Counted from the stretch's first letter, positions 39,101 to 52,565 are shown. The stretch is DNA of 64,000 bases from Citrobacter amalonaticus (GCF_018323885.1 NZ_AP024585.1:868001-932000); one strand, 5' to 3'. A program made the numbers and translations. Notes: a model not told the origin generated them from the sequence alone.

Positions 39101-39415
39101 CTGGACGCCACCCACGGTACCGCGATTGTGCTGGGTGAAGCAGGTATCAACCCACGTCTGGTGAACAAGGTGCATGAAGGTCGTCCGCACATTCAGGACC
39201 GTATCAAGAATGGCGAATACACCTACATCATCAACACCACCGCAGGGCGTCGCGCCATTGAAGACTCCAGGGTGATTCGCCGTAGCGCACTACAGTACAA
39301 AGTGCACTACGACACCACGCTGAACGGCGGCTTTGCCACCGCGATGGCGCTGAATGCCGATGCAACAGAGAAAGTCATCTCCGTTCAGGAAATGCACGCG
39401 CAAATTAAAAAATAA
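36191..39415 (+). CDS. carB: Carbamoyl-phosphate synthase large subunit
   Basis: A 1074-residue enzyme with two homologous ATP-grasp halves: carboxyphosphate synthesis (about 1-400) and carbamate kinase (about 550-930). They are joined by an oligomerisation domain and end in the allosteric domain for ornithine, UMP and IMP. Internal duplication is plain from [19 protein letters not shown] (about 12-30) versus [18 protein letters not shown] (about 560-577). The length is one residue more than E. coli CarB. It ends at the strong terminator 39443-39473. Confidence 0.98.
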   Translation: MPKRTDIKSILILGAGPIVIGQACEFDYSGAQACKALREEGYRVILVNSNPATIMTDPEMADATYIEPIHWEVVRKIIEKERPDAVLPTMGGQTALNCALELERQGVLAEFGVTMIGATADAIDKAEDRRRFDIAMKKIGLDTARSGIAHTMEEALAVAADVGYPCIIRPSFTMGGTGGGIAYNREEFEEICTRGLDLSPTNELLIDESLIGWKEYEMEVVRDKNDNCIIVCSIENFDAMGIHTGDSITVAPAQTLTDKEYQIMRNASMAVLREIGVETGGSNVQFAVNPKNGRLIVIEMNPRVSRSSALASKATGFPIAKVAAKLAVGYTLDELMNDITGGRTPASFEPSIDYVVTKIPRFNFEKFVGANDRLTTQMKSVGEVMAIGRSQQESLQKALRGLEVGATGFDPKVSLDDPEALTKIRRELKDAGAERIWYIADAFRAGLSVDGVFNLTNIDRWFLVQIEELVRLEEKVAELGINGLTPDFLRQLKRKGFADARLAKLAGVREAEVRKLRDQYNLHPVYKRVDTCAAEFATDTAYMYSTYEDECEANPSVDRDKIMVLGGGPNRIGQGIEFDYCCVHASLALREDGYETIMVNCNPETVSTDYDTSDRLYFEPVTLEDVLEIVRIEKPKGVIVQYGGQTPLKLARALEAAGVPVIGTSPDAIDRAEDRERFQHAVDRLKLKQPANATVTAIEQAVEKAKEIGYPLVVRPSYVLGGRAMEIVYDEADLRRYFQTAVSVSNDAPVLLDRFLDDAVEVDVDAICDGEMVLIGGIMEHIEQAGVHSGDSACSLPAYTLSQEIQDVMRQQVQKLAFELQVRGLMNVQFAVKDNEVYLIEVNPRAARTVPFVSKATGVPLAKVAARVMAGKSLTEQGVTKEIIPPYYSVKEVVLPFNKFPGVDPLLGPEMRSTGEVMGVGRTFAEAFAKAQLGSSSTMKKQGRALLSVREGDKERVVDLAAKLLKQGFELDATHGTAIVLGEAGINPRLVNKVHEGRPHIQDRIKNGEYTYIINTTAGRRAIEDSRVIRRSALQYKVHYDTTLNGGFATAMALNADATEKVISVQEMHAQIKK

Positions 39416-39442
39416 GCGGCGGCATCATTTGCCCCGGTTTTA

Positions 39443-39473
39443 AAAACGGCTCCGGAAACGGAGCCGTTTTTTT
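39443..39473 (+). terminator. Rho-independent terminator of carAB
   Basis: AAAACGGCTCCG / CGGAGCCGTTTT with a GAAA loop and a seven-T run, 28 bp after carB. Confidence 0.95.
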
Positions 39474-39665
39474 ATGCACTCAGTTCATTCCTGGAGATAT
39501 ATTGCGCAACAGGACAATTTTCATTGTAACAAGCAAGATTTGGCTCACACTAATGCGCCGCTAAGTTGCTTACTATCATTGAATCCCACAATTTAAATAG
39601 GGTCTTGTTTTGTATTTTTACGGACAGGGCATAACAAGATTTTTAATTTGTGAAATGGTGTGCTT

Positions 39666-40055
39666 ATGTGTGAAAAATATGTTGAAAAGCCGCTTTATCT
39701 GTTAATTGCCGATTGGGTGATGGCAGAAAAGCGTTGGGTAAGTGCGAAAGAGATCGCGAAGCACTTTAATATGGATCACTGCAAAGCGATCAATACCGTC
39801 TCTTATATTCTCGCTGAGGTCGGGGAGATTAATTGCGAGACTAAGACTATCCCTAATCAACTGGAAGGTCGTGGATGTCAGTGTCAGCGCCTGGTCAGAG
39901 TGACGCATATTGATCCACAGCTGTATGCCCGCCTTGGGCATAGCGCGCAGGTGAAGATGGTCAGCAAATCGCCGCGGATGTCGGCGGTGCCGCCATCAGA
40001 ACTAAACCGCGAGCAAAAATGGCAGATGATGTTGTCAAAAAGTATGCGTCGATAA
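39666..40055 (+). CDS. caiF: Carnitine operon activator CaiF
   Basis: A 129-residue DNA-binding activator needed with CRP for the divergent cai and fix operons under anaerobic conditions with carnitine. It matches E. coli CaiF (131) along its length: VEKPLYLLIADW at the start, a helix-turn-helix (AKEIAKHFNMDHCKAINTV, about 27-45), the basic GRGCQCQRLV block and the identical end REQKWQMMLSKSMRR. The ATG at 39666 agrees with E. coli; a GTG two codons upstream is possible. The caiF-type sites are seen at 47454-47601. It converges on caiE across a REP element. Confidence 0.95.
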   Translation: MCEKYVEKPLYLLIADWVMAEKRWVSAKEIAKHFNMDHCKAINTVSYILAEVGEINCETKTIPNQLEGRGCQCQRLVRVTHIDPQLYARLGHSAQVKMVSKSPRMSAVPPSELNREQKWQMMLSKSMRR

Positions 40056-40064
40056 GTTCGGTTT

Positions 40065-40096
40065 TGCCGGATGGTGCCTTGCGCCGCCATCCGGCA
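40065..40096. repeat. REP palindrome between caiF and caiE
   Basis: TGCCGGATGG (40065-40074) pairs perfectly with CCATCCGGCA (40087-40096). It is a single REP unit in the convergent gap and may serve as a bidirectional stop for RNA decay. Confidence 0.85.
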
Positions 40097-40099
40097 TGA

Positions 40100-40696
40100 T
40101 TACATGGCCGATTTAGGCTTCACCTCCGTTGTGCCCTTCAGGCGCGGCCGGTTTGCTTCAACCGCCGTTAATGGCAACGTTTCCCGTAGCGATGCCCGAC
40201 AGCGTACGGCGAGATCCTGATATTCCTGAGTATTCAGCCGCTTCCAATGCAGTTCCTGTTCGCTGACCTCACGCATGACGCGGGCTGGCGTGCCGACCAG
40301 CAACTGTCGTGTGGCGCCAGTAAATCCGGCTTTGACGAAACTCATGGCGGCGACAATGCTTTCGTCGCCGATCACCGCACCGTCCATGATCACGCAGTTC
40401 ATGCCGACCAGTGCGTCCCGGCCTATCACGCAACCGTGCAGGATAGCACCGTGTCCGATGTGTCCATTCTCGCGTACCACCGTGTCTGTATCGCAGTAGC
40501 CATGCATAATGCAGCCATCCTGAAGGTTGGATCCCGCTTCAAGGATTAAGCGGCCATAGTCCCCGCGCAGTGAGGCGAGCGGGCCGACGTATACGCCAGC
40601 CCCTACGATGACATCGCCAATCAGTACTGCGCTGGGATGCACATACGCCTCGGGATGAACCACGGGAATTAAGCCTTCAAAGGCGTAAAAACTCAT
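40100..40696 (-). CDS. caiE: Carnitine operon protein CaiE (left-handed beta-helix)
   Basis: A 198-residue hexapeptide-repeat protein of the gamma-carbonic-anhydrase/transferase type. The repeats run from about residue 18 to 130 (for example [20 protein letters not shown]). In E. coli it raises CaiB and CaiD activity, perhaps through synthesis or loading of a CoA-type cofactor. The ATG at 40696 (MSFYAFEG) is preferred: GAGGA is 6 nt upstream, whereas it abuts the ATG at 40702. It is the last gene of caiTABCDE. Confidence 0.95.
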   Translation of the reverse strand: MSFYAFEGLIPVVHPEAYVHPSAVLIGDVIVGAGVYVGPLASLRGDYGRLILEAGSNLQDGCIMHGYCDTDTVVRENGHIGHGAILHGCVIGRDALVGMNCVIMDGAVIGDESIVAAMSFVKAGFTGATRQLLVGTPARVMREVSEQELHWKRLNTQEYQDLAVRCRASLRETLPLTAVEANRPRLKGTTEVKPKSAM

Positions 40697-40718
40697 CGGC
40701 ATTCCTCAATTGTTTTTT

Positions 40719-40743
40719 GCCGGATAAGCGCAGCACCATAAGG
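40719..40743. repeat. REP-like element between caiD and caiE
   Basis: GCCGGATAAGCGCAGCACC followed by ATAAGGC, an imperfect REP unit inside the cai operon and 2 bp from the caiD stop. Confidence 0.65.
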
Positions 40744-40745
40744 CA

Positions 40746-41531
40746 TTAGCGTCTTTTCCAGACCGGATCGCGTTTTTCAGCAAACGCCTGCGGCCCTTCG
40801 AGCGCATCTTCGGAGTGCAGTACGGACGGATAGTGTTTCAGCACGCCGCTACGGATGAAACGATAAGCCTCTTCCACCGGCATTTCACTGGTTGTGCGGT
40901 AAATCTCTTTCAGCGCGGCGATGGCCAGTGGTGCGCTGTTCACCAGCTGTTGTGCCAGTTCACGCGCGCTGTCCATCAGTTCCTGCTGGCTGACCACGCG
41001 ATTGACGATCCCCCAGCGCTGCGCTTCATCTGCATCCATGCGTCTGCCGGTCATGATCATTTCATTGACGATGGCCGGGGGCAGTATTTTCGGCAGACGC
41101 AGGACGCCGCCGCTGTCCGGTACGATGCCGAGTTTGGCTTCAGGGAGGGCAAAGCTGGCGTTATCGGCACAGACAATAAAGTCTGCGGCCAGCGCCAGTT
41201 CAAAGCCACCGCCGAATGCATAGCCATTGACGGCAGCGATCACCGGTTTGTCGAGATTGAAGATTTCAGTCAGGCCAGCGAATCCGCCAGGGCCAAAATC
41301 GGCGTCTGGTGCTTCACCTTCCGCCGCGGCTTTTAAATCCCAACCGGCGGAAAAAAACTTCTCGCCTGCGCCGGTGACAATCGCCACGCGCAGTTCGGGA
41401 TCGTCACGAAAATTAAGAAAAACCTCACCCATCTGGAAACTGGTTTTGGCATCGATCGCATTTGCTTTTGGTCGATCCAATATAATTTCCAGAATCGATC
41501 CGTTGCGGGTTAAATGTAAAGATTCACTCAT
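40746..41531 (-). CDS. caiD: Crotonobetainyl-CoA hydratase (carnitinyl-CoA dehydratase)
   Basis: A 261-residue crotonase-fold enzyme that interconverts L-carnitinyl-CoA and crotonobetainyl-CoA. The oxyanion-hole motifs [15 protein letters not shown] and [17 protein letters not shown], with the catalytic Glu in [14 protein letters not shown], are intact. The length equals E. coli CaiD. CaiC follows upstream in the operon with a 52-bp gap. Confidence 0.97.
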   Translation of the reverse strand: MSESLHLTRNGSILEIILDRPKANAIDAKTSFQMGEVFLNFRDDPELRVAIVTGAGEKFFSAGWDLKAAAEGEAPDADFGPGGFAGLTEIFNLDKPVIAAVNGYAFGGGFELALAADFIVCADNASFALPEAKLGIVPDSGGVLRLPKILPPAIVNEMIMTGRRMDADEAQRWGIVNRVVSQQELMDSARELAQQLVNSAPLAIAALKEIYRTTSEMPVEEAYRFIRSGVLKHYPSVLHSEDALEGPQAFAEKRDPVWKRR

Positions 41532-41583
41532 GGTTCATCTCCAAAAATAGGATGTCTGGCAGGGGTTATTCCTGCCTGTAGGG

Positions 41584-43137
41584 TTATTTCAGGTTTTTTT
41601 TGATTATTTTTCCTGAACAATTTCGCGGCAGGTCGGTTCTAATCTCCATAATTGAAGGGACTTTAAATTTCGCCATATTTTTTTCGCAGAAGCTGAAAAA
41701 CTCTTCTTCACTGAGCGTTTCACCCTCGTTGAGAACTACAAAGGCTTTTATCGCTTCGTCACGAATTGAATCGTTAATTCCAATAACGACGATGTCCTGA
41801 ATTTTGGGGTGTGCCGAAATAATATTTTCCAGCTCCACGCAGGAGACGTTTTCTCCCCCTCGTTTAATCATGTTGCAGCGGCGATCGACAAAATAGAAAA
41901 AACCGTCTTCGTCGCGATAGCCGGAATCACCGGTATGCAGCCAGCCGTTCGGCTCGAGCGCTTTGGCGGTGGCATCCGGCCTGCCGTAGTACTCTTTGAA
42001 AATCGTTTTACCCGGCACGCCCTTAATACAGATTTCCCCAATTTCACCGGCGGGCAGCGCACGGTTTTGCTCATCGCGAATTTCTGCTTCGTAACAAAAA
42101 CCGGGGCGTCCAATAGAGGGCCAGCGTCGCTTATCACCGGGGCGATCGCCGATGATGCCGACAATGGTTTCCGTCATGCCGTAAGAGGTCAGCAGACGCA
42201 CACCGAAGCGTTCAACAAATGCATCTTTTTCCTGCACTGACAGGTTGAGGTAATACATCACTTCCCGTAAACAGTGCTCTCTGTCCAGCGGTGATACGGG
42301 TTGAACCATCAGCGTTCTGATCATCATCGGGATGCATTCCGTGACGGTCGCGCGGTATTTACGCACTTGTCCCCAGAAAGCGCGGGCGCTGTATTTCTCT
42401 ATCAGCACAAAGGTTGCGCCCACCGAGAAGGCGGCCATGGCGGCAGTGCACTGACAGTCGATATGAAACGCAGGCATGACCGTCAGGTAAACATCGTCAT
42501 CACGCAGGGCGCATTGCCACGACGAGTAGTAGCCGGCAAAACGCAGGTTGTAATGGGTGATCACCACGCCTTTAGGGCGGGAAGTGGTGCCGGAGGTAAA
42601 CAGGATCTCGGCCATGTCGTCCGTGGACAACGGTGGGGTATAGCGCAATGTCGTCGGCTGCTGATCCTTCAGCGTCGTGAAATGGCTTACGCCATCAGCG
42701 ATCGGCAACGCCTCACCAATCAGGCAGATATGGCTAAGCGGCGTCGTCTTTGCCTGTTGGATCTGCCGATACATCGGATAAAAAGCGGCGCTGGTTACCA
42801 GCAACTGAACGTCACTGTTTTGCAGGATCCACGCGCTTTCTTCACGCAGCAGACGGGCATTGATCGGCACCATGACCGCGCCAATTTTCGCCAGCCCGAA
42901 CCAGCAAAAGAAAAACTCCGGGCAGTTATCCAGATGCAGGGCGACCTTATCACCTTTGCGAATGCCCAACGAGTGGAAAAGGTTTGCCGTCCGATTGATC
43001 TCCTCGTTAAGCGAGGCGTAGCTGTACTGGCGCACGTCCCCTTCGCTGGATTCGCAAATCAGCGCTGTTTTACTGCCATAAACTTCGGCCAGATCGTCCC
43101 ACATCTGGCGTAAGTGTTGTCCGCCAACGATATCCAT
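41584..43137 (-). CDS. caiC: Carnitine/crotonobetaine CoA ligase CaiC
   Basis: A 517-residue ATP-dependent acyl-CoA synthetase (ANL family). The AMP-binding signature [17 protein letters not shown] (about 170-186), [11 protein letters not shown], the [21 protein letters not shown] block and the C-terminal catalytic Lys ([12 protein letters not shown]) are present. It primes the CoA cycle. The ATG at 43137 has AGGAG six bases upstream and gives the E. coli length. ATGs at 43152 and 43158 would add 5-7 residues with a poorer site. Confidence 0.96.
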   Translation of the reverse strand: MDIVGGQHLRQMWDDLAEVYGSKTALICESSEGDVRQYSYASLNEEINRTANLFHSLGIRKGDKVALHLDNCPEFFFCWFGLAKIGAVMVPINARLLREESAWILQNSDVQLLVTSAAFYPMYRQIQQAKTTPLSHICLIGEALPIADGVSHFTTLKDQQPTTLRYTPPLSTDDMAEILFTSGTTSRPKGVVITHYNLRFAGYYSSWQCALRDDDVYLTVMPAFHIDCQCTAAMAAFSVGATFVLIEKYSARAFWGQVRKYRATVTECIPMMIRTLMVQPVSPLDREHCLREVMYYLNLSVQEKDAFVERFGVRLLTSYGMTETIVGIIGDRPGDKRRWPSIGRPGFCYEAEIRDEQNRALPAGEIGEICIKGVPGKTIFKEYYGRPDATAKALEPNGWLHTGDSGYRDEDGFFYFVDRRCNMIKRGGENVSCVELENIISAHPKIQDIVVIGINDSIRDEAIKAFVVLNEGETLSEEEFFSFCEKNMAKFKVPSIMEIRTDLPRNCSGKIIKKNLK

Positions 43138-43199
43138 TGCACTCCTGTCCATTTTCACAGGCGTTGTGCTAACCGGGCGAGCCGGTCAGCATTTCGCAT

Positions 43200-44501
<1,302 letters not shown>

Positions 44502-45644
44502 TTAACGGTATTGTTTCAGCACGGCACGACCGAGCGTCAGGATCTGCATTTCGTCAGAGCCGCCGGATACGCGGTCAACGCGCAGGTCACGCCAGAAGCG
44601 GGTGATGCGGTGGTTACCCGCAATCCCAACACCACCGAGAACCTGCATGGAGGTGTCCACGACTTCAAACGCCGCGTTGGCGCAGAAGTATTTACACATC
44701 GCCGCATCACCCGAGGTGATGGTACCGTTGTCGGCTTTCCATGCCGCTTCTAACAGCATGTTTTTCATGGAGTTTAATTTGATCGCCATATGGGCGAACT
44801 TCTCCTGGATCAACTGGAAACGACCGATCGTTTCGCCAAACTGCACGCGCTGGTTGGCGTAGCGCGCCGCATCTTCAAAGGCGCACATTGCTGTACCGTA
44901 GTTGGTGAGGGCTACCAGGAAACGTTCGTGGTCGAACTCTTCTTTTACGCGGTTAAAGCCGTTACCTTCCCGACCGAACATGTCTTTTTCGTCCAGCTCG
45001 ACATCGTCAAAGTTGATTTCACAGCAGCTGTCCATGCGCAGACCCAACTTCTCAAGTTTGTTGACCTTGATGCCGGGTTTACTCATGTCGACAAACCATT
45101 CGGTATAGACAGGTTTATCCGGGGAAGCGCCGTCTCTTGCCATCACCACGATATAAGGGGTGTAGGCGCTACTGGTGATAAAACACTTACTACCATTAAG
45201 ATAAACCTTACCATTTTTGCGGGTATAAGTGGTTTTCAGACTACCAACATCCGATCCCGCTCCCGGTTCGGTGATGGCGGAGTTCCACATTTGTTTCCCG
45301 GTTCCCTGGAACGCCATGATTTTATCGATCTGCTCCTGGGTGCCTTCGCGCAGGAAGGTATTAAACCCGCCCGGCAGCTGATACAGCACGTACGTAGGCG
45401 CACCGAGGCGTCCCAGTTCCATCCAGACGGCAGCCACGGTGACGAATCCGGCTTCCAGGCCGCCATGTTCTTCCGGGATCAGCAGGCTATCGATGCCCAT
45501 GTCCGCCAGCGCTTTCACGAAACGCTCCGGATACACGCTGTCGCGATCGCATTCGGCAAAATAGGCTTCCCAGTTCTCACTGGCCATCAGTTCACGAATA
45601 CCGGCGACAAACAGTTCCTGCTCATCATTGAAATTGAAATCCAT
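44502..45644 (-). CDS. caiA: Crotonobetainyl-CoA reductase CaiA
   Basis: A 380-residue FAD enzyme of the acyl-CoA dehydrogenase family, working as a reductase to give gamma-butyrobetainyl-CoA during anaerobic respiration. [20 protein letters not shown] and the C-terminal [22 protein letters not shown] blocks are typical. FixAB/FixCX are thought to feed it electrons. The length equals E. coli CaiA. Confidence 0.97.
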   Translation of the reverse strand: MDFNFNDEQELFVAGIRELMASENWEAYFAECDRDSVYPERFVKALADMGIDSLLIPEEHGGLEAGFVTVAAVWMELGRLGAPTYVLYQLPGGFNTFLREGTQEQIDKIMAFQGTGKQMWNSAITEPGAGSDVGSLKTTYTRKNGKVYLNGSKCFITSSAYTPYIVVMARDGASPDKPVYTEWFVDMSKPGIKVNKLEKLGLRMDSCCEINFDDVELDEKDMFGREGNGFNRVKEEFDHERFLVALTNYGTAMCAFEDAARYANQRVQFGETIGRFQLIQEKFAHMAIKLNSMKNMLLEAAWKADNGTITSGDAAMCKYFCANAAFEVVDTSMQVLGGVGIAGNHRITRFWRDLRVDRVSGGSDEMQILTLGRAVLKQYR

Positions 45645-45676
45645 CTTCTAACCTCTATGTCATGGGGTAATTAGGT

Positions 45677-47221
<1,545 letters not shown>

Positions 47222-47341
47222 TTATTTAGCGTTCCCGTTTGTTTTATTTTTGTTTATTTTTATTAAATATTTGTTGATACCCGTTTAACCTCAGGACGCG
47301 TTGGCGAGTAACTCATAATGGGTATTCGTTTTGCGGCATTC

Positions 47342-47357
47342 TGTAATCTTCGTCACA
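47342..47357 (-). promoter_or_regulatory. CRP site and promoter of caiTABCDE
   Basis: On the minus strand the sequence reads TGTGA-CGAAGA-TTACA, 9 of 10 matches to the CRP consensus. Its centre (47349.5) is about 30 bp from a -10-like CATTAT at 47315-47320. That places the start point near 47308 and the CRP site near -41.5, the class II position described for E. coli cai. Confidence 0.8.
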
Positions 47358-47453
47358 CTTTTTGTTTGGGGTGTTTTGGTGCGGACAGCTCTTAAAAATG
47401 TATATTTATCATTTGGTTAAATTCTAATTTGTTGGGTTTTTCACCGTTTGGCG

Positions 47454-47601
47454 TTCAATATTGGTGATCTGCCAGACAATATTGAAAATATTTCTTTTGG
47501 ACGTCGGGTTTCAATATTGGTGAGGTGCTTAACAATATTGAAAGTTGCGAATATCAGTGTGTGACATTTTCAATATTGGTGATTATGGTTTTATTTCCGA
47601 A
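47454..47601. promoter_or_regulatory. Three CaiF-type inverted repeats between caiT and fixA
   Basis: TTCAATATTG-N13-CAATATTGAA occurs perfectly at 47454-47486 and again at 47510-47542. A third copy starts at 47569 with a perfect left half, but the right half (47592-47601, TATTTCCGAA) matches at only 5 of 10 bases. Two inverted half-sites separated by 13 bp is the CaiF target described in E. coli. The remaining part of the 478-bp gap (47195-47672) is A+T-rich and has no gene. TGTGACATTTT at 47559 is a CRP half site. Confidence 0.85.
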
Positions 47602-47672
47602 TTAAAGAGCGTGATATCTGTATTTAACACCGCCGATATATATACGTTTCCTTCATGATTTCTGGAGATGCA

Positions 47673-48446
47673 ATGAAGATAATTACTTGCTACAAGTGCG
47701 TACCTGATGAACAGGATATTGTCGTCAATCACGCAGATGGTTCATTAGATTTCAGCAAAGCAGATGGCAAAATCAGCCAGTACGACCTGAATGCGATTGA
47801 AGCGGCCTGCCAACTGAAACAGCAGACCAGCGACGCGCAGGTGATCGCCCTGAGCGTGGGCGGCAAGGCGTTAACCAACGCGAAAGGGCGTAAGGATGTC
47901 CTCTCCCGCGGCCCGGACGAACTGGTGGTCGTCATTGACGATCGGTTCGAGCAGGCATTGCCACAGCAAACCGCCGCAGCGCTGGCTGCTGCCGCGCAAA
48001 AGTCGGGTTTTGATCTGATTCTCTGCGGCGATGGTTCCTCCGATCTCTACGCCCAGCAGGTCAGCCTGCTGGTAGGCGAAACGCTGAACATTCCCGCCAT
48101 CAACGGCGTGAGCAAGATCCTCTCACTGACGGAAAGTACGCTGACCGTTGAACGTGAACTGGAAGATGAAATTGAAACGCTGAGCATTCCGCTGCCGGCG
48201 GTCGTGGCCGTTTCCACCGATATTAACTCTCCACAAATACCATCGATGAAAGCCATTCTGGGGGCGGCGAAAAAACCGGTTCAGGTCTGGTCAGCGGCGG
48301 ACATTGGCTTTAGCGCCGGGGATGCCTGGTCCACGCAAACGGTGGCCGCACCGAAACAACGTGAGCGCCAGCGCATTGTGATTGAAGGCGATGGTGAAGA
48401 ACAGATCGCTGCGTTTGCCGATAGTCTGCGCAAAATCATTAATTAA
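47673..48446 (+). CDS. fixA: Electron transfer flavoprotein beta-type subunit FixA
   Basis: A 257-residue ETF beta-family protein. [14 protein letters not shown] opens it, ALSVGGKAL and [16 protein letters not shown] follow. With FixB it forms the ETF that passes electrons to CaiA in carnitine respiration. The ATG at 47673 has GGAG 5 nt upstream; the frame to 47655 adds six residues that do not belong to the family. Confidence 0.96.
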   Translation: MKIITCYKCVPDEQDIVVNHADGSLDFSKADGKISQYDLNAIEAACQLKQQTSDAQVIALSVGGKALTNAKGRKDVLSRGPDELVVVIDDRFEQALPQQTAAALAAAAQKSGFDLILCGDGSSDLYAQQVSLLVGETLNIPAINGVSKILSLTESTLTVERELEDEIETLSIPLPAVVAVSTDINSPQIPSMKAILGAAKKPVQVWSAADIGFSAGDAWSTQTVAAPKQRERQRIVIEGDGEEQIAAFADSLRKIIN

Positions 48447-48458
48447 GAAGGGGATGTT

Positions 48459-49400
48459 ATGAGCAAGTTTTCCAGCGTCTGGGTATTCAGCGATACCGTG
48501 TCTCGCCTGCCGGAACTGATGAGCGGCGCGCAGATTTTAGGTGAACAGATTAACGCATTTGTGCAAAGCGCCGATGAGGCGACCACGGCCATTCAGTTGG
48601 GCGCACATCACGTCTGGCAACTGAGCGGCAAGCCGGACGATCGTATGGTGGAAGATTATGCGGACGTGATGGCACAGACCGTTCGTCATCAGGGTGATTC
48701 TGGCCTGTTGCTGCTGCCCAACACCCGTCGCGGCAAACTGCTGGCGGCAAAACTGGGCTATCGCCTTGCCGCAGCGGTTTCTAATGATGCCAGCACCGTG
48801 ACGCAGCAGGATGGCCGGGCGACGGTCAAACACATGGTGTATGGCGGCCTGGCGATGGGCGAAGAGACGCTCTCCACGCCGTTTGCGGTACTGACGCTCA
48901 GCAGCGGCACTTTTGAGGCGCAACAGCCTGATGCGACCCGCAGCGGCGAGACGCACAGCGTAGCCTGGCAGGCGCCGGAAATTACCGTCACGCGCACTGC
49001 CACGCAGCCACGTCAGAGTAACAGCGTTGATCTCGATAAAGCCCGGCTGGTGGTCAGCGTGGGACGCGGTATCGGCAGCAAAGAGAATATCTCACTGGCG
49101 CAAGCGCTGTGTCAGGCCATTGGCGCGGAGCTGGCCTGCTCGCGTCCGGTCGCCGAAAACGAGAAGTGGATGGAGCATGAGCGCTATGTCGGGATCTCGA
49201 ATCTGATGCTCAAGCCGGAATTGTACCTGGCGGTGGGGATCTCCGGGCAGATCCAGCACATGGTGGGGGCAAACGGCGCGCAGACTATTTTTGCCATCAA
49301 CAAAGACAAAAATGCGCCGATATTTCAGTACGCGGATTACGGCATTGTCGGCGATGCGCTGAAAATCCTGCCCGCGCTGACGACCGCACTGGCACGCTAA
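48459..49400 (+). CDS. fixB: Electron transfer flavoprotein alpha-type subunit FixB
   Basis: A 313-residue ETF alpha-family protein. The C-terminal FAD-binding domain is clear: [22 protein letters not shown] (about 195-216), [30 protein letters not shown] (about 267-296) and [17 protein letters not shown]. The length equals E. coli FixB. It starts 12 bp after fixA. Confidence 0.97.
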   Translation: MSKFSSVWVFSDTVSRLPELMSGAQILGEQINAFVQSADEATTAIQLGAHHVWQLSGKPDDRMVEDYADVMAQTVRHQGDSGLLLLPNTRRGKLLAAKLGYRLAAAVSNDASTVTQQDGRATVKHMVYGGLAMGEETLSTPFAVLTLSSGTFEAQQPDATRSGETHSVAWQAPEITVTRTATQPRQSNSVDLDKARLVVSVGRGIGSKENISLAQALCQAIGAELACSRPVAENEKWMEHERYVGISNLMLKPELYLAVGISGQIQHMVGANGAQTIFAINKDKNAPIFQYADYGIVGDALKILPALTTALAR

Positions 49401-49422
49401 ACCATTCAGGCAGGGAGTACGT

Positions 49423-50709
49423 ATGTCCGAAGATATCTTTGATGCCATCATCGTGGGCGCGGGGCTTGCCGGTTCCGTCGCCGCCCTGGTGCTCGCCCGC
49501 GAAGGGGCCCAGGTGTTGGTTATCGAGCGCGGAAATTCCGCTGGCGCGAAGAATGTCACCGGTGGGCGCATCTATGCTCACAGTCTGGAGCGCATTCTTC
49601 CAGGCTTTGCTCAGCAGGCCCCTGTTGAACGGGTCATTACCCATGAAAAACTCGCCTTTATGACCGATAACGGGGCGATGACCGTGGACTATCTCAACGG
49701 TGAAAAGGCTGGCCCGTCGCAGGTCTCTTATTCGGTGTTGCGCAGTAAATTTGACGCCTGGCTGATGGAGCAGGCGGAAGAGGCGGGCGCGCAGTTGATC
49801 ACCGGGATCCGCGTGGATAACGTCGTGCAGCGCGATGGCAAAGTCGTTGGTGTAGAAGCGGACGGCGACATCATCGAATCGAAAGTGGTGATCCTCGCCG
49901 ATGGCGTTAACTCCCTGCTGGCGGAAAAACTGGGAATGGCAAAACGCGTTGAGGCCTCGCACGTGGCGGTCGGCGTGAAAGAGCTGATCGAACTGCCGAA
50001 ATCGGTGATTGAAGATCGCTTCCAGTTGCAGGGTAACGAAGGGGCGGCCTGTCTGTTCGCGGGATCGCCCACGGATGGCCTGATGGGCGGTGGCTTCCTG
50101 TATACCAACGAAAACACCCTGTCACTGGGGCTGGTATGCGGGCTTCATCATCTGAAAGAGGCGAAAAAATCGGTCCCGCAAATGCTGGAAGATTTTAAAC
50201 AGCATCCGGCCGTTGCCCCGCTGATCGCGGGTGGCAAGCTGGTGGAGTACGCGGCACACGTGGTGCCGGAAGCAGGGATGAACATGCAGCCTGAGCTGGT
50301 GGGCGACGGCGTGCTGATTGCGGGCGACGCGGCGGGTATGTGTATGAATCTCGGCTTCACGATTCGCGGGATGGATCTCGCGGTGGCAGCAGGTGAAGCG
50401 GCGGCGAAAACGGTGCTTTCCGCCATGCAAAGCAACGACTTTAGCCGTCAGGGGCTGGCGGAATATCGCCAGCATCTCGACAACGGTCCGATGCGCGATA
50501 TGCGTATGTACCAGCGGTTGCCGGCGTTCCTCGATAACCCGCGCATGTTCACCCGCTACCCGGAAATGGTTGTTGGTATCGCCCGTGACCTCTTTACCGT
50601 CGATGGTAGTGCGCCGGTGCCGATGCGTAAGACGATCCTGCGCCATGCGAAGAAAGTGGGCTTCATCAACCTGATGAAGGATGGCATTAAAGGAGTGACC
50701 GTATTATGA
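49423..50709 (+). CDS. fixC: FAD-dependent oxidoreductase FixC (ETF-quinone oxidoreductase type)
   Basis: A 428-residue flavoprotein. The N-terminal dinucleotide fold DAIIVGAGLAGSVAALVLA (about 7-25), the GVNSLLAEKLG block and the GDAAGMCMNLGFTIRGMDLA motif (about 301-320) are present. It links FixAB to ferredoxin-like FixX and probably the quinone pool or another donor. The length equals E. coli FixC. fixX overlaps its stop as ATGA. Confidence 0.97.
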   Translation: MSEDIFDAIIVGAGLAGSVAALVLAREGAQVLVIERGNSAGAKNVTGGRIYAHSLERILPGFAQQAPVERVITHEKLAFMTDNGAMTVDYLNGEKAGPSQVSYSVLRSKFDAWLMEQAEEAGAQLITGIRVDNVVQRDGKVVGVEADGDIIESKVVILADGVNSLLAEKLGMAKRVEASHVAVGVKELIELPKSVIEDRFQLQGNEGAACLFAGSPTDGLMGGGFLYTNENTLSLGLVCGLHHLKEAKKSVPQMLEDFKQHPAVAPLIAGGKLVEYAAHVVPEAGMNMQPELVGDGVLIAGDAAGMCMNLGFTIRGMDLAVAAGEAAAKTVLSAMQSNDFSRQGLAEYRQHLDNGPMRDMRMYQRLPAFLDNPRMFTRYPEMVVGIARDLFTVDGSAPVPMRKTILRHAKKVGFINLMKDGIKGVTVL

Positions 50710-50993
50710 CTTCTCCCGTCAACGTAGACGTCAAGCTGGGCGTCAACAAATTCAATGTCGATGAAGAGCATCCGCACATCATCATGAAAACCGCGCCGGA
50801 TAAGCAGGTGCTGGAAGTGTTGATCAAAGCCTGTCCGGCCGGGTTATACAAAAAGCAGGATGACGGCAGCGTGCGCTTTGATTATGCCGGATGCCTGGAG
50901 TGCGGAACGTGTCGAATTCTCGGACTTGATACGGCGCTGGAAAAATGGGAGTACCCACGCGGTACCTTTGGCGTGGAGTTTCGTTACGGTTAA
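50706..50993 (+). CDS. fixX: Ferredoxin-like protein FixX
   Basis: A 95-residue ferredoxin-like partner of FixC. Cluster cysteines are in IKACPAGLYKK and YAGCLECGTCRILG. The length equals E. coli FixX. It is translationally coupled to fixC and followed by a REP pair. Confidence 0.97.
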   Translation: MTSPVNVDVKLGVNKFNVDEEHPHIIMKTAPDKQVLEVLIKACPAGLYKKQDDGSVRFDYAGCLECGTCRILGLDTALEKWEYPRGTFGVEFRYG

Positions 50994-51015
50994 TGAGTAC
51001 AGGTATACGCTCCAC

Positions 51016-51090
51016 TGCCGGATGGCGGCGAAAACGCCTTATCCGGCCTACGGGGATAAGTAGGCCTGATAAGCGCAGCGCCATCAGGCA
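51016..51090. repeat. REP pair (BIME-like) between fixX and yaaU
   Basis: GCCGGATGGCGGCGAAAACG...TTATCCGGCCTAC, then TAGGCCTGATAAGCGCAGCG...CCATCAGGCA. These are two opposite REP units of the classical type. Confidence 0.9.
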
Positions 51091-51131
51091 GTTAAGCACT
51101 AATGCCGAATGTCGGCAAACAGGACATTGCC

Positions 51132-52463
51132 ATGCAACAGCCCAGGAACTTTGATGACATCCAGTTCTCCTCTATTCACCGCAGAATCATGCTGTGGGGA
51201 AGCGGTGGACCGTTTCTGGACGGTTATGTGCTGGTGATGATTGGCGTCGCGCTGGAACAGCTCACGCCTGCGCTGAAGCTGGATGCTGAGTGGATTGGCC
51301 TGTTGGGCGCGGGGACGCTGGCCGGGCTGTTTGTCGGCACCTCTTTGTTTGGTTATATCTCGGACAAAGTGGGGCGGCGCAAAATGTTTCTTATCGATAT
51401 CATCGCTATTGGGGTGATATCGGTGGCCACTATGTTTGTCTCATCTCCGGTTGAACTGTTGGTGATGCGGGTGCTGATTGGCGTGGTGATTGGTGCGGAT
51501 TATCCCATTGCCACCTCGATGATCACCGAATTTTCCAGTACCCGCCAACGTGCCTTCTCTATAAGCTTTATTGCGGCGATGTGGTACGTCGGCGCGACCT
51601 GCGCCGATCTGGTTGGTTACTGGCTCTATGACGTCGAGGGCGGCTGGCGCTGGATGCTGGGCAGCGCGGCGATCCCTTGCCTGTTGATCCTGATTGGTCG
51701 CTTCGATCTGCCCGAGTCTCCGCGCTGGCTGTTGCGTAAAGGCCGGGTCAAAGAGTGTGAAGCGATGATGATCAAGCTGTTCGGCGAGCCGGTTGCGTTC
51801 GATGAAGACACAGCGCAGGAGACGCGCTTTTTACAATTGTTTAATCGTCGCCACTTCCCGTTTGTGCTGTTTGTCGCCGCGATCTGGACCTGTCAGGTGA
51901 TCCCGATGTTTGCCATTTACACCTTTGGTCCGCAGATCGTCGGCCTGTTGGGACTGGGGGCCGGGAAGAGCGCAGCGCTGGGGAATGTGGTGATCAGCCT
52001 GTTCTTTATGCTGGGCTGTATTCCGCCAATGTTCTGGCTGAACAGCGCGGGGCGGAGGCCGCTGCTGATTGGCAGCTTCGTGATGATGACGCTGGCGTTG
52101 GCGGTGCTGGGGCTGATCCCGGAAATGGGGATCTGGCTGGTGGTGACGGCATTCGCGGTGTACGCCTTTTTCTCTGGCGGACCGGGGAATTTGCAATGGC
52201 TCTATCCCAATGAACTGTTCCCGACCGACATCCGCGCCTCCGCAGTGGGGGTTATCATGTCGTTGAGTCGTATCGGTACCATCCTCTCGACCTGGGCGCT
52301 GCCTATTTTCATTACTAAATATGGTATTAGTCAGGTGATGCTGATGGGGGCGGGGATCTCGTTGGTCGGGTTGCTGGTCTCCATTGCCTTCGCGCCAGAA
52401 ACGCGCGGTCTGACGCTTGCCCAGACCAGTACGATGACGATTCGCAGGAAACCGTTGTGTTAA
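51132..52463 (+). CDS. yaaU: MFS transporter YaaU
   Basis: A 443-residue major facilitator of the metabolite:H+ symporter group, very similar to E. coli YaaU throughout (NFDDIQFSSIHRRIMLWGSG near the start). The motif SDKVGRRKMFLID after helix 2 and PESPRWLLRKG before the central loop identify the sugar-porter-like superfamily branch. The substrate is not known. Position next to fixX suggests a link with carnitine or betaine metabolism, but this is only context. The ATG at 51132 gives the E. coli length. Confidence 0.93.
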   Translation: MQQPRNFDDIQFSSIHRRIMLWGSGGPFLDGYVLVMIGVALEQLTPALKLDAEWIGLLGAGTLAGLFVGTSLFGYISDKVGRRKMFLIDIIAIGVISVATMFVSSPVELLVMRVLIGVVIGADYPIATSMITEFSSTRQRAFSISFIAAMWYVGATCADLVGYWLYDVEGGWRWMLGSAAIPCLLILIGRFDLPESPRWLLRKGRVKECEAMMIKLFGEPVAFDEDTAQETRFLQLFNRRHFPFVLFVAAIWTCQVIPMFAIYTFGPQIVGLLGLGAGKSAALGNVVISLFFMLGCIPPMFWLNSAGRRPLLIGSFVMMTLALAVLGLIPEMGIWLVVTAFAVYAFFSGGPGNLQWLYPNELFPTDIRASAVGVIMSLSRIGTILSTWALPIFITKYGISQVMLMGAGISLVGLLVSIAFAPETRGLTLAQTSTMTIRRKPLC

Positions 52464-52565
52464 GGTGAGTCTTCAGAGTGTTCTGTATTTCCCCTCAACC
52501 TCAGTCAGTGCGTCTACAGTTAATGGGTATATCACTGAAAATGACTGAAAAGCAGGGAGAACACC

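Noticed and set aside
47454..47601. CRISPR-like array
   Set aside because: The repeated CAATATTG units are inverted pairs with fixed 13-bp spacers in a promoter region and match the CaiF target; there are no spacers of CRISPR length and no cas genes.
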